This document shows, piece after piece, positions 1 through 7,519 of a stretch of 32,370 nt of DNA; the first letter of the stretch is position 1; the number at the start of each line of letters is the position of its first letter. A program made the position numbers and the translations under genes. The stretch is from JANXQG01 sp037147235 (GTDB taxonomy: Bacteria; Planctomycetota; Planctomycetia; Pirellulales; Thermoguttaceae): NCBI GenBank assembly GCA_037147235.1, contig JBAWVO010000038.1, positions 1 to 32,370 on the forward strand, given 5' to 3'. The notes beneath the pieces are model-generated. The model made no database searches, was not told the DNA's origin, and worked only from the letters and a program-made list of their open reading frames with translations.

Positions 1-400
1 CAGTGAAGTCATAGCACAATACCCGATTTGATACAATGCCAGAAGGACACAAGGGGCAAGCCTTGCGAAAATCGGCAGATCCATCAACGGCGAATCCATT
101 TACCTCGCAAACCTTAAGTGCCCCCAGCAGCAAATCGCTCCTTTCTCGCCACCAATGAAATAACTTTGCAAAACTCTCGGCATCGTCCCAAGTGAAGGCA
201 ATCCGCGAACTTTCAACGTCCTTTGCCCATCGCTCGTTGTGTCTGCGAATGTTGGCGAGGATCATTAATCCAAGATGGATGGCATCCTCAATTTCCCGGC
301 ATTGCATCGCCTCGACGTGCGCCGCCTTCCATGCCTCAACGTGCTTCGATTGCGTGTCGTACAGTCCACGCTGTTCGTTCAAAAACTGATACTCAGACAT
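1..400 (-). CDS. Hypothetical protein, partial (runs off left edge)
   Basis: An open frame of 133 codons reads leftward from an ATG at 400 to the window edge with no stop, so the C-terminus is missing. The protein begins MSEYQFLNEQRGLYDTQSKH and is rich in Trp, His and charged residues (for example FHWWRERSDLL), with a Cys pair, CPLC, near the visible end. An AAAGGA ribosome binding site lies about 8 bases before the ATG. I do not recognise the family. It is transcribed in the same direction as the kinase gene to its right but is separated from it by a palindromic repeat, so it is probably a separate unit. I see no signal peptide or membrane segment in the visible part. The frame is convincing as coding because it stays open to the edge and has a good start context; the function is unknown. 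Confidence 0.7.
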   Translation of the reverse strand, partial: MSEYQFLNEQRGLYDTQSKHVEAWKAAHVEAMQCREIEDAIHLGLMILANIRRHNERWAKDVESSRIAFTWDDAESFAKLFHWWRERSDLLLGALKVCEVNGFAVDGSADFRKACPLCPSGIVSNRVLCYDFT

Positions 401-521
401 CCTGAAATCCTTTAGGTAAAGGAAACAACGCCATGCAGACCATTATAGCCTCTCCCGTCGCGGACGACCAGTACGCCACCTGCGGGGAAACGAAGGTTTT
501 CGGGGCGGCATTTTTCAAGCC

Positions 522-646
522 GTTGTGGCCGGTCTCCCCCCCTGTTGTGGCCGGTCTCCTGACCGAGCCACCACCGACCGAAGGTATCCAATACCGGGAG
601 ACCTTCGGTCGAACTCTTCGGCGGGGTCAGGAGACCCGCGCCGAAC
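522..646. repeat. Dispersed GGTCTC-type palindromic repeat, copy A
   Basis: A nested palindrome fills much of the 272-base gap between the partial gene and the kinase stop codon. Outer arms GGTCTCCTGACC (553-564) and GGTCAGGAGACC (625-636) are perfect complements, and inner arms CGACCGAAGGT (575-585) and ACCTTCGGTCG (601-611) are also perfect. It starts with two copies of GTTGTGGCCGGTCTCC. A related copy in the opposite orientation lies at 12272-12446. I see no gene in the rest of 401-672. Confidence 0.8.
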
Positions 647-672
647 TTGGGGAAAGGCTCGCCCCTGCTGCA

Positions 673-3600
673 CTATTCGTCCAGATGCGCAAGCACCTGA
701 TCCTTATATTGACTAATGGGAAAATCAGCGTAGTTGGCCAACTGCTTTCGATTCACCTTGAGCGTACCGATTTCCGCATTTTCGGTGGCTTCTCCAATCT
801 TTCGGTCGAAGTCGGCCAAAATCTCGGCGGAATGCTGACGGCCCTTGGCGTAAAGCGCGGCGGCATGTGTTCCCCGAACGGCGACGGCGGCATCTAGGGC
901 GGCAACCGCAACGGTCAGTTGCCGCGACGGATCGCCGCCCACCGCTGCGTACTCGCGCAACTGCCCTGCCCACTCGAATGGGTCGGGCATCAACGGCGGT
1001 AGGGGCAACTCCGGGCTCGCCGGCTTGGGAATCCTGTTGATCATGTTGACCAATTCACGAACGGCCGCCGGATAGGCACGCTTCTCCATCCGCAACCACG
1101 CCAGGGCCGCGCAGGGTAGGAGTGGGGCAGACAGTGTACTCTTCACGGCTTCAAAGTGCTGCGTAGCCTTTTCGCGGTCCTTCTTCTTCAGCAATACCAA
1201 CCCGAAAAGCAGGCGCGGTTCGGCCTCGTCGCCGGCCACTTGCAGGGTTGTGTCGTACTCCCGCTGGGCATCGTCCAGGTTCACCTTGAGTTGATCCGCA
1301 TAGCCTGCCAGTTTGCGAATCGACGTCTTGGCGGCCTCGCTCAGCCGCGGCGGCCGGTCGTCCGGCAAGAATAGCTCGGGTGTCTGAGTGCCCTGGGCAC
1401 CCGCGGCGAGCATCTCCTTTTTCAGATAGGCGAAGAGTTCCGTCGGCTCGACCAGCGTGTCGCGATTGGCGTCGGCGGCACCGCCGTACCCTTCCGTCAG
1501 GCACCAGGCAAACAACCCGTGTTCCTTGGCCGGAAGATCCAGTCCACGCTCTCCCTTCCGGCAGCTTGCCACCGCAGTCGTTTTCCGCAGCAAGGCGCGA
1601 TTGGGCTGCCGCTTCAAGGCGCGGATCATCTCGGCCGACGAAGGCTCGGCCGCCTGTTCCACTCCGGAACCCAGGTGACTGCCATCCAACAGCAAGAGTT
1701 TTTCCTTGGCCGGGCAATCCTCGACAAGATCGACAAGCCATTGCAACGGCCGGCCGTTGACCGCCGGCTTATCGGAGCGAAAATCCTTGGGCGCAAGGAA
1801 GACCTGTCCGCGGGTATCTTTACAGGCGTGGCCAACGTAGTAAACGATCAGCCGGCCGTCGGCACCGACCTTTTTGAGGAATTTGGGAACTTCCTGTTCC
1901 AGGGTCACGGCGCTGGGGTCGCTGAAAACCTGCAACTGTTCGGCGGGAATGCGGTAGCGTTTGGATAAGGCATCCGCCACCAATGCGGCATCCGCCAGCG
2001 GATACTTCAGCGGACTAAGCCGCGTATCGTCGTAATTCTGCACGGCCACGATGAGTGCCCAGCGCGTTGCGTCGGTCGATCTTTCCGCGGCAATCGCCGT
2101 GGCGGAAATGGCCGATTGGCTCTTGGGGTCAACCGATCCGTGCTCGATCTTCACGCGGTCGCCGCCGCGCAGCGCGTCGAGCGAGACCGCCTCCTCGCCC
2201 AAGGTGATCTTGCACTGCGGTCCGACGAGATAGGTCAACTTCTGCCCGCTATCCTCAGCCACGCTGAGGGATTGCGGCGGTTCGTAGCGGATCTGCTGCA
2301 CGACCCCGCCACCGGCGAGCGTTCGCTGGGCGACGACCTCGGCGATGTAATTGTCATGTTTGACCGTCACCCGATCGCCGCGCTTCAGGCCGGCCGGTTT
2401 CGCCGTCGGTTGGCCGTTGACGGTGATCACGTATTGCGATCCGAAGGGGAGCTTGGCCACTTGCCGATTTGCTTGGATCACGCTCAGCAAACGTCCGTCA
2501 AAATCCTCGGCCAGGACGCCTTGAAGTTCGACCTGCCGCAGCGACTCCAGACGATTGGCCACGTTGCCGGACGACTCTTGGTAGTCGTACTGGACCTTCA
2601 AGCGATCACCCGGATTGAGAGTGGCAAACGTGACGGGTTTCTCATGAAACGTCGGCTGGCCGTTCAAAACAATCTTTTTCAGGTCGGCTGGAACAAAAAT
2701 TTTCAGATCCTGGTGATTCGCCTCGTCGCCCACTTCCACGACAATCGTTCTCGCCGCATCGTCGCGAGATCGCAGTTTCCCCGTGGCAAACCTTCCGGGC
2801 CGCGCGGCATGGATCTCCTGAACAACTTTATGCGATACGGGATCGACGCTCTTGGTGATTTCCACCACGTCGCCCCGTTCCAACTCCTCCAACAAATGCC
2901 GCTCTCCATTGACGAAGATGATATCTTGATCTTTGACGATGATTCGCTTGGCTGGGCTTTTGTCGGATTCCTCGGACGGCGCAACGCCGATTTCCTTGGA
3001 CATCGCGTAGACGTCGGAGACCCGTCCCTTGATCGTTTCCGGGGCGCGCACCTGCTGTACCTTCTTAGGGTGACTGAGCGCGAAGAACAGAATCAGCGAG
3101 ACCAACACCAAGGCGACCCCGCCGGCTAGGATCGAGAAGATCCGCACTCTTTTCTTTCTCCGTGCCGTAGCGGCAGCCTCCGCTTCGGCCTCCAGGTCGA
3201 CCTCGTCGGGCAGGCTGTTGACCGCGCCGGAGGACGATTGAAGGTCGCGAAGGGCTTCGCGGGCCGAGTGGTAGCGCTGCGACTGATCCTTGGCGATCAG
3301 CCGCTGGATGACGTGGGCCAGGTCTTCGGGCACGCCTTCCAAAACACGTTGAATATCGGGTAACTTGACGTCGGCCGTGGAGTGCCACATCATCCAGGCC
3401 AACTGCTTGTTGCGGCCGAAGGTGGCCAGTGTCGGCAGCAGCGACTCAAAATGTGAACCAACGATCAATTCGTAGGCAGTGAACCCCAGCGAGTAAAGAT
3501 CGCTCGCCGGACCAACCGCGCCGAACTGGGCCGATAGCAACTCAGGGGCCATGTACTTCGTCGTGCCCTTTAGGAGGCTCCCTTCTTCGTTGCTGGCCCG

Positions 3601-4047
3601 CCGGGCGAGACCAAAGTCGCCAAGCTTGACGCGATTCGGCGGGGCGACGAGGATGTTGCTCGGCTTGATATCGCCATGGATCACGCCGTTGGAATGGAGG
3701 AAATGCAGGCCGGTCAGGCAGTTGGTCAGCACCAGGCGGAGCTGGTCCAGATCCATCGGATCGCCTTCCGCGGCCGGTTTGAGGCTGCCTCGCATCAGTT
3801 CCAGGATGATCCAGCCGCGAGGGCGGACAATGTCATATATGGTGATGATGTTGGCATGTTGTAGGGAGGCCAGCAGTTGGGCTTCCTGCCAGTAGCGCGC
3901 CAACTGCCGCGGGTCGGCAAGGAATTGGTCGTGAATCTGCTTGACGGCCACCTCGCGGCCCAAGTCGCGGTCGCGGGCACGGCTGACCGTGGCGAACTCG
4001 CCCGAGGCGATCGTGTCGAGAATTTCGTAACGTAAGTCCGATTCCAT
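673..4047 (-). CDS. Ser/Thr protein kinase with TM segment, beta-repeat region and caspase-like (pseudo-peptidase) domain
   Basis: A 1124-residue multidomain signalling protein. Residues about 5-270 are a Hanks-type kinase: VAVK lysine K36, catalytic loop HGDIKPSN (D126), DFG at 144-146, APE at 167-169; the glycine-rich loop is degenerate. One membrane segment lies at about 302-324. Residues about 340-640 hold four related modules, each ending in a pattern like LxRGDRVxV (near 390, 480, 556 and 628). Residues about 660-900 match a caspase/peptidase C14 fold: ALIVAVQNYDD, then YYVGHACKD (His740), then LLLLDGSHLGSG. The Cys usual in LDxCH is Ser790, so proteolysis is doubtful. The tail has TPR-like helices. 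An AAAAGG site precedes the ATG. The kinase looks cytoplasmic and the caspase-like part lies beyond the membrane segment. It sits downstream of a Tad locus containing an FHA domain; a regulatory link is only an inference. Confidence 0.9.
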   Translation of the reverse strand: MESDLRYEILDTIASGEFATVSRARDRDLGREVAVKQIHDQFLADPRQLARYWQEAQLLASLQHANIITIYDIVRPRGWIILELMRGSLKPAAEGDPMDLDQLRLVLTNCLTGLHFLHSNGVIHGDIKPSNILVAPPNRVKLGDFGLARRASNEEGSLLKGTTKYMAPELLSAQFGAVGPASDLYSLGFTAYELIVGSHFESLLPTLATFGRNKQLAWMMWHSTADVKLPDIQRVLEGVPEDLAHVIQRLIAKDQSQRYHSAREALRDLQSSSGAVNSLPDEVDLEAEAEAAATARRKKRVRIFSILAGGVALVLVSLILFFALSHPKKVQQVRAPETIKGRVSDVYAMSKEIGVAPSEESDKSPAKRIIVKDQDIIFVNGERHLLEELERGDVVEITKSVDPVSHKVVQEIHAARPGRFATGKLRSRDDAARTIVVEVGDEANHQDLKIFVPADLKKIVLNGQPTFHEKPVTFATLNPGDRLKVQYDYQESSGNVANRLESLRQVELQGVLAEDFDGRLLSVIQANRQVAKLPFGSQYVITVNGQPTAKPAGLKRGDRVTVKHDNYIAEVVAQRTLAGGGVVQQIRYEPPQSLSVAEDSGQKLTYLVGPQCKITLGEEAVSLDALRGGDRVKIEHGSVDPKSQSAISATAIAAERSTDATRWALIVAVQNYDDTRLSPLKYPLADAALVADALSKRYRIPAEQLQVFSDPSAVTLEQEVPKFLKKVGADGRLIVYYVGHACKDTRGQVFLAPKDFRSDKPAVNGRPLQWLVDLVEDCPAKEKLLLLDGSHLGSGVEQAAEPSSAEMIRALKRQPNRALLRKTTAVASCRKGERGLDLPAKEHGLFAWCLTEGYGGAADANRDTLVEPTELFAYLKKEMLAAGAQGTQTPELFLPDDRPPRLSEAAKTSIRKLAGYADQLKVNLDDAQREYDTTLQVAGDEAEPRLLFGLVLLKKKDREKATQHFEAVKSTLSAPLLPCAALAWLRMEKRAYPAAVRELVNMINRIPKPASPELPLPPLMPDPFEWAGQLREYAAVGGDPSRQLTVAVAALDAAVAVRGTHAAALYAKGRQHSAEILADFDRKIGEATENAEIGTLKVNRKQLANYADFPISQYKDQVLAHLDE

Positions 4048-4082
4048 TTCGGGGCCTTTTGGAGCCGTAAAAAAAAATTGCC

Positions 4083-4209
4083 AATCGCATCATTCCCAGA
4101 CCCCATCCGGCTTGCCGGATGGTGAATCAGGTTGACCGGCTAAAGTCTCAATCGCATCATTCCCAGACCCCATCCGGCTTGCCGGATGGGGAATCAGGTT
4201 GACCGGCTA
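4083..4209. repeat. Two direct copies of a REP-like hairpin unit
   Basis: A 60-base unit at 4083-4142 recurs at 4150-4209 with one clear mismatch (period 67). Each contains the perfect hairpin CCATCCGG-CTTG-CCGGATGG (4103-4122 and 4170-4189). The stop codon of the neighbouring transposase lies inside the second copy. An inverted, diverged copy lies at 4578-4623 on the other side of the transposase. The arrangement matches REP/BIME elements that accompany REP-associated tyrosine transposases. Confidence 0.85.
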
Positions 4210-4576
4210 GGGCCGCGCTACGGCGGACTGCACCCATATCATATTCGCTAAAGGTTCCCGAGTAAAACCCTTCCTGCCAAATGGGAACCTGTCCCATTGC
4301 AAAGGCCAAGTTGTTCTGAAATCCAATCGCGATGTCCATCGGCGAACTATCAATATTTCCGCGAAGTGCCAGGTGCAGATGGTCCGGCATCACGGAGATC
4401 GATGCGATCTTGTGGGATTTCCTCAAACCGTCTTGTTCCCAAAGCGGATCAATCGCGTCGAGAATGGACGCATCCGGCATGTTTTTCCATGCCGACTTCA
4501 ACCAACCCGTCCAGGAGTATCGAAGTTGGAAAGCCGGGCGCAGGTTCTCGCTGCGGTAAAGCGGTTCGAGGGGCAT
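4157..4576 (-). CDS. REP-associated tyrosine transposase (Y1/RAYT type)
   Basis: A 139-residue protein starting MPLEPLYRSENLRP. The HUH-type metal-binding motif is visible as VMPDHLHLALRG (H66 and H68), and candidate catalytic tyrosines follow in GFYSGTFSEYDM (Y105 or Y112). The family makes a single-strand cut using a tyrosine and acts on REP hairpins. The gene is bracketed by inverted REP-like hairpins (4103-4189 and 4600-4619), which supports the call. The open frame extends upstream to 4642, and an ATG inside the hairpin at position 4603 is another possible start; I chose 4576 because the conserved N-terminus begins there, although no strong ribosome binding site is visible. The C-terminal residues are encoded by the repeat itself, a sign that the repeat and gene moved as a unit or that the end was remodelled. 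It lies directly after the zinc-ribbon gene's stop codon. Confidence 0.75.
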   Translation of the reverse strand: MPLEPLYRSENLRPAFQLRYSWTGWLKSAWKNMPDASILDAIDPLWEQDGLRKSHKIASISVMPDHLHLALRGNIDSSPMDIAIGFQNNLAFAMGQVPIWQEGFYSGTFSEYDMGAVRRSAALAGQPDSPSGKPDGVWE

Positions 4577-4577
4577 G

Positions 4578-4623
4578 TTTAGCTGTTCAACCTGATTCAC
4601 CATCCAGCAAGCTGGATGGGGTC
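4578..4623 (-). repeat. Inverted REP-like terminal repeat beside the transposase
   Basis: Read on the minus strand from 4623, GACCCCATCCAGCTTGCTGG and the following bases match the plus-strand repeat at 4099-4144 closely, including TGAATCAGGTTGA. The hairpin is CCATCCAG-CTTG-CTGGATGG (4600-4619). Its first base is the last base of the zinc-ribbon gene's TAG stop codon (4623). Confidence 0.8.
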
Positions 4624-5600
4624 TAATCTGACAACACGGCAAGGATCAACTGTTCTAGTTCTCGGTCATGGTCGCGGCTGCCGGTGATACCTTTCTCCAG
4701 GCGATTGCGCGATGCCGGCGTCGCCGATCCACCCCATGTCTCCGTGTGCAACAGCTCAAGAACCTGCTTGTAGTATTGCCGTTCGGCCTTGAAGTCGCCA
4801 TGCGCACGTGCCTGGCGGGCTTCGCGCAGAAACCGTTGGTAGGGAAGCAGTTCACCGCGCTCGGGATGGCCGAAGAACTGTTCTCTAATCTTTTCCAGGG
4901 CATCCACTTTTACCTGCGTGGTAACGCCTGAACTGCCATCGTCGTAGGTAATTATCACGATGACAATCGTGAGTACCACCGACAAGATCCACACCCCGAT
5001 CATGACCAGCGGGGGAATCGATCGCGATTTGCCCTGACCTTTGCCCTTCTTGTCGCCTTCCTGAAGCTGGAGGTGGGGAAGTTGGCCGTCGGCGGCTAGT
5101 TTTAAGGGCGATTGAGCGGCCTCGGCCGAGACGAGCCGCGCGACCTTGCGAGCCTGCGGCGGTGCGGCCGGCAGTGAACTGGGCACCCCATCAACCGGCG
5201 GCAGCGGGACTGGAAGCGGAACTGCCGGAACTGCCGGAACTGCCGGAGCCAGCGGCGTTACCGAGGGAAAGAATTGCCGTGGCGGAACCTGAGGCGGTGA
5301 GGTAGTGTTCACCGTGGCGACGAATGCCGGCAACGTGTCTGCCGGGCTGGAAATGGGGGAAGTCGGCGATGGTATCGACCGGACAGTTGGGGTGGCAACC
5401 GGGGGTGTGGCGACGGGTGTTTGCGCCAGCGTGCTTGCCGACGACAAACCGACCGAATCACTAACCGCCGGATCAAGCGGAGTATCCTTTGCTACCCAAA
5501 AGCGACCCTGGCAACGCGGACAGCTCGCGTAACTGCCGGCCAGTTTATTGGGCACCGACAGCGGCTGATTGCAACGGGGACATTGGGTACGAAGTGCCAT
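4623..5600 (-). CDS. Zinc-ribbon membrane protein with Pro-rich linker
   Basis: A 325-residue protein. The N-terminus has a four-cysteine zinc ribbon, CPRC at residues 7-10 and CPRC at 27-30, a common planctomycete N-terminal module. Residues about 40-160 are low complexity, rich in Pro, Val, Thr and Ala, with short repeats such as VPAVPAVP. A single membrane segment lies at about 196-218, preceded by a basic stretch (KKGKGQGKSRS). The remaining 105 residues are charged and helical (FLREARQARAHGDFKAERQY), resembling one TPR-like hairpin. The likely topology is a cytoplasmic zinc ribbon with an extracytoplasmic tail. It follows tadC by 81 bases in the same direction, so it may be the last gene of the pilus operon. 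No strong ribosome binding site precedes the ATG. The function is unknown; binding of nucleic acid or protein by the ribbon is a guess. Confidence 0.8.
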   Translation of the reverse strand: MALRTQCPRCNQPLSVPNKLAGSYASCPRCQGRFWVAKDTPLDPAVSDSVGLSSASTLAQTPVATPPVATPTVRSIPSPTSPISSPADTLPAFVATVNTTSPPQVPPRQFFPSVTPLAPAVPAVPAVPLPVPLPPVDGVPSSLPAAPPQARKVARLVSAEAAQSPLKLAADGQLPHLQLQEGDKKGKGQGKSRSIPPLVMIGVWILSVVLTIVIVIITYDDGSSGVTTQVKVDALEKIREQFFGHPERGELLPYQRFLREARQARAHGDFKAERQYYKQVLELLHTETWGGSATPASRNRLEKGITGSRDHDRELEQLILAVLSD

Positions 5601-5681
5601 TATTATACTTTACACGACTTCAGGTGGTCCGAATCGCAGCAATCGGGAAAGGTTCTTGTGATTTTTATTGTTCACGGTAGA

Positions 5682-6647
5682 TTATAACGCCAGACCAAAC
5701 TTCATGAAATTCAACAGGAACGGACCAAGGATAATCAACACCGTGGAGGCCATCACCAACACGGCCGGCAAGAGCATGTTCACGCCCGCCTCGCCAGCCA
5801 TTGTCTCGGCACGCTGCGAACGCTTCACCCGCAGCACGTCGGACTGGCTGCGGAAGATACGAGCCAGGGGCGTACCGAGATGTTCGCCCTGGATGATCGT
5901 GCCGATAATACTGGTGATTTCGTCGTCGGCCAGGCGGTCTCGCATCGACTGGAATGCCTCCATGCGCGTTTTACCGAGATTCATATCAGCCAGCACGCGG
6001 CCGAACTCCTCCGCCACGGGATGGCCGCGGAACTCATCAACGGCCTGGTTCAGGGCATTCAGGAACGTCGCCCCGGCCTCCATCAAGAGCGTCAACAGGT
6101 CAAGCAGGTAAGGCATTCGCCGCTTGATTTGCCGCAAGCGGCTCGCGGCGCGGGCGGCCAAACGGTAACGCAGGAACCACGCCGTGAGAACAACAGCCAC
6201 CGGCGTCAGCAACATCGCCTGCGGCCCAAAGACCCAGACCAAGAGATAGATCCAGAGCGGCGTGGAGCAAAGAGCCAAGACTTGCAGTCGGGCAAGATAC
6301 TCTTCCGGCAGCCAGAACCGCGGCAGCCCCGAAGTCTGCAACTGGCGATGGATCTCGGTCAACCCCTCGCGGAAGACCGCGCGATTCACACGGGCCAAGA
6401 CGGTAAATACCGGCTGGAGCAGGCGATAGAGCGGGTCGATGCGGCGAAGCTCGTTCATGCGGCTGACGTCATAGCGCCATTCGGCCTCCTGCTCCAGATC
6501 GTCGCTTTCCAGAACGCGGAAGCCCCACCACACCAGGACCACGATCGCCGCACCGATGAGTGTGCTGGCAATCACTTCCATGACAATTCCAGTCGGCAAA
6601 ACAGCGAGGGGGAGCAGTGCGGCAAATTGTCCGTTGCAATTCATCAT
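5682..6647 (-). CDS. tadC: Tad pilus inner-membrane platform protein TadC (type II secretion system F domain)
   Basis: The protein (about 321 residues from the chosen start) has an N-terminal membrane segment, two mid-protein hydrophobic stretches and a C-terminal one, enclosing a T2SSF domain: RRMPYLLDLLTLLMEAG, then GRVLADMNLGKTRMEAF, then IIGTIIQGEHLGTPL. This is the classic TadC arrangement. With TadB it forms the inner-membrane platform that couples the CpaF ATPase to pilin assembly. I chose the ATG at 6647 because it shares its first base with the tadB stop (TAATG), which suggests translational coupling; an ATG at 6680 would extend it by 11 residues. It is the last clearly Tad-specific gene in the cluster. 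Confidence 0.88.
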   Translation of the reverse strand: MMNCNGQFAALLPLAVLPTGIVMEVIASTLIGAAIVVLVWWGFRVLESDDLEQEAEWRYDVSRMNELRRIDPLYRLLQPVFTVLARVNRAVFREGLTEIHRQLQTSGLPRFWLPEEYLARLQVLALCSTPLWIYLLVWVFGPQAMLLTPVAVVLTAWFLRYRLAARAASRLRQIKRRMPYLLDLLTLLMEAGATFLNALNQAVDEFRGHPVAEEFGRVLADMNLGKTRMEAFQSMRDRLADDEITSIIGTIIQGEHLGTPLARIFRSQSDVLRVKRSQRAETMAGEAGVNMLLPAVLVMASTVLIILGPFLLNFMKFGLAL

Positions 6648-7519
6648 TAAATATCCGGACTCAAAAGTACACGTGCCCATAAATACGCCACTACATCGAG
6701 TACCACGGCCGCAGCCAAGATGAGGTGCCCCATCGGCTCCGTGAACAATCGCATCGTGCTCTCCGGGTCAACAAAGTAGTAGACCACGAGAATCATCATG
6801 GGAGCAATCGCCATGTAAACGGCCGACTTGCGGGCCTGGGCGGTTTCGGCCTGAACCTTCCGTTCCAGCCGCTGCATTTCCAGCACCGCCAGGGCAATCC
6901 GCTCGACGATCTCGTTGAGCCGGCCGCCGCTTTCATGACTGGCCATCATGGCCGCGGCAAACAAAGCGAAATTCTCGCTCCGCAACCGCGTCCGAGCCTC
7001 TTGGAGCGTCTGCTCCAGCGGCTTGCCCATGTTGTACTCACCCACGATCTGGCGGAACTCATGATTGATTGGACTAGGGCATTGTGCGGCCAGCACGTCC
7101 ATGGACTGGGCCAGCGACAGGCCCGCTCGTACGGCGTTGGCCAGCATGACCATGGCGTCGGCCAGTTGATCTTCGATCTTTTGCCGTCGCCGCTGGGCCA
7201 TCCGCCGCAGAAAATACCATGGCCCACAGAGCAGGAACACCGAGAGCAAGATCGCAAAAATGGGGCTTTCCAGCACGAGCCAGAAAACCATGAAATTTGC
7301 GGCGGTTGTACTGAGCCAGACCACAACATAGCGATGCAGGTTGTGCGTCGGTGCCCGTAAGCGGCGGAGCTTGTCGGCCAGGTCGCGTTCCAGGTAGCTC
7401 AGCCAATGGGAAAAGTCTCCCTGGGCCGACCAAGCCAACGTGCCAACCGCCGCGCCAATCAGCAGGCAGCCGAGCGGATAGAGAATCGGACTACCCGTGG
7501 TTTCCATGCTCTTGTTCAT
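6647..7519 (-). CDS. tadB: Tad pilus inner-membrane platform protein TadB
   Basis: About 290 residues from the ATG at 7519. A T2SSF domain is visible: LADAMVMLANAVRAGLSL, then GEYNMGKPLEQTLQEA, then FALFAAAMMASHESGGRLNE, with membrane segments near residues 12-30, 65-100 and the last 60 residues. It partners TadC in the pilus assembly platform. The open frame runs back to 7684, but that part lies inside the cpaF gene and reads like shadow sequence; the start must be near the cpaF stop at 7491. ATGs at 7519 and 7507 are both possible, overlapping cpaF by 29 or 17 bases, so coupling is likely. The stop overlaps the tadC start. Confidence 0.87.
   Translation of the reverse strand: MNKSMETTGSPILYPLGCLLIGAAVGTLAWSAQGDFSHWLSYLERDLADKLRRLRAPTHNLHRYVVVWLSTTAANFMVFWLVLESPIFAILLSVFLLCGPWYFLRRMAQRRRQKIEDQLADAMVMLANAVRAGLSLAQSMDVLAAQCPSPINHEFRQIVGEYNMGKPLEQTLQEARTRLRSENFALFAAAMMASHESGGRLNEIVERIALAVLEMQRLERKVQAETAQARKSAVYMAIAPMMILVVYYFVDPESTMRLFTEPMGHLILAAAVVLDVVAYLWARVLLSPDI

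Noticed and set aside
433..897. Plus-strand open frame of 154 codons
   Set aside because: It overlaps the palindromic repeat and the kinase gene on the other strand, and its protein looks like shadow sequence.
2116..3129. Long plus-strand open frame of 337 codons
   Set aside because: Antisense to the kinase gene, with no ribosome binding site and an atypical protein; long antisense frames are common in G+C-rich genes.
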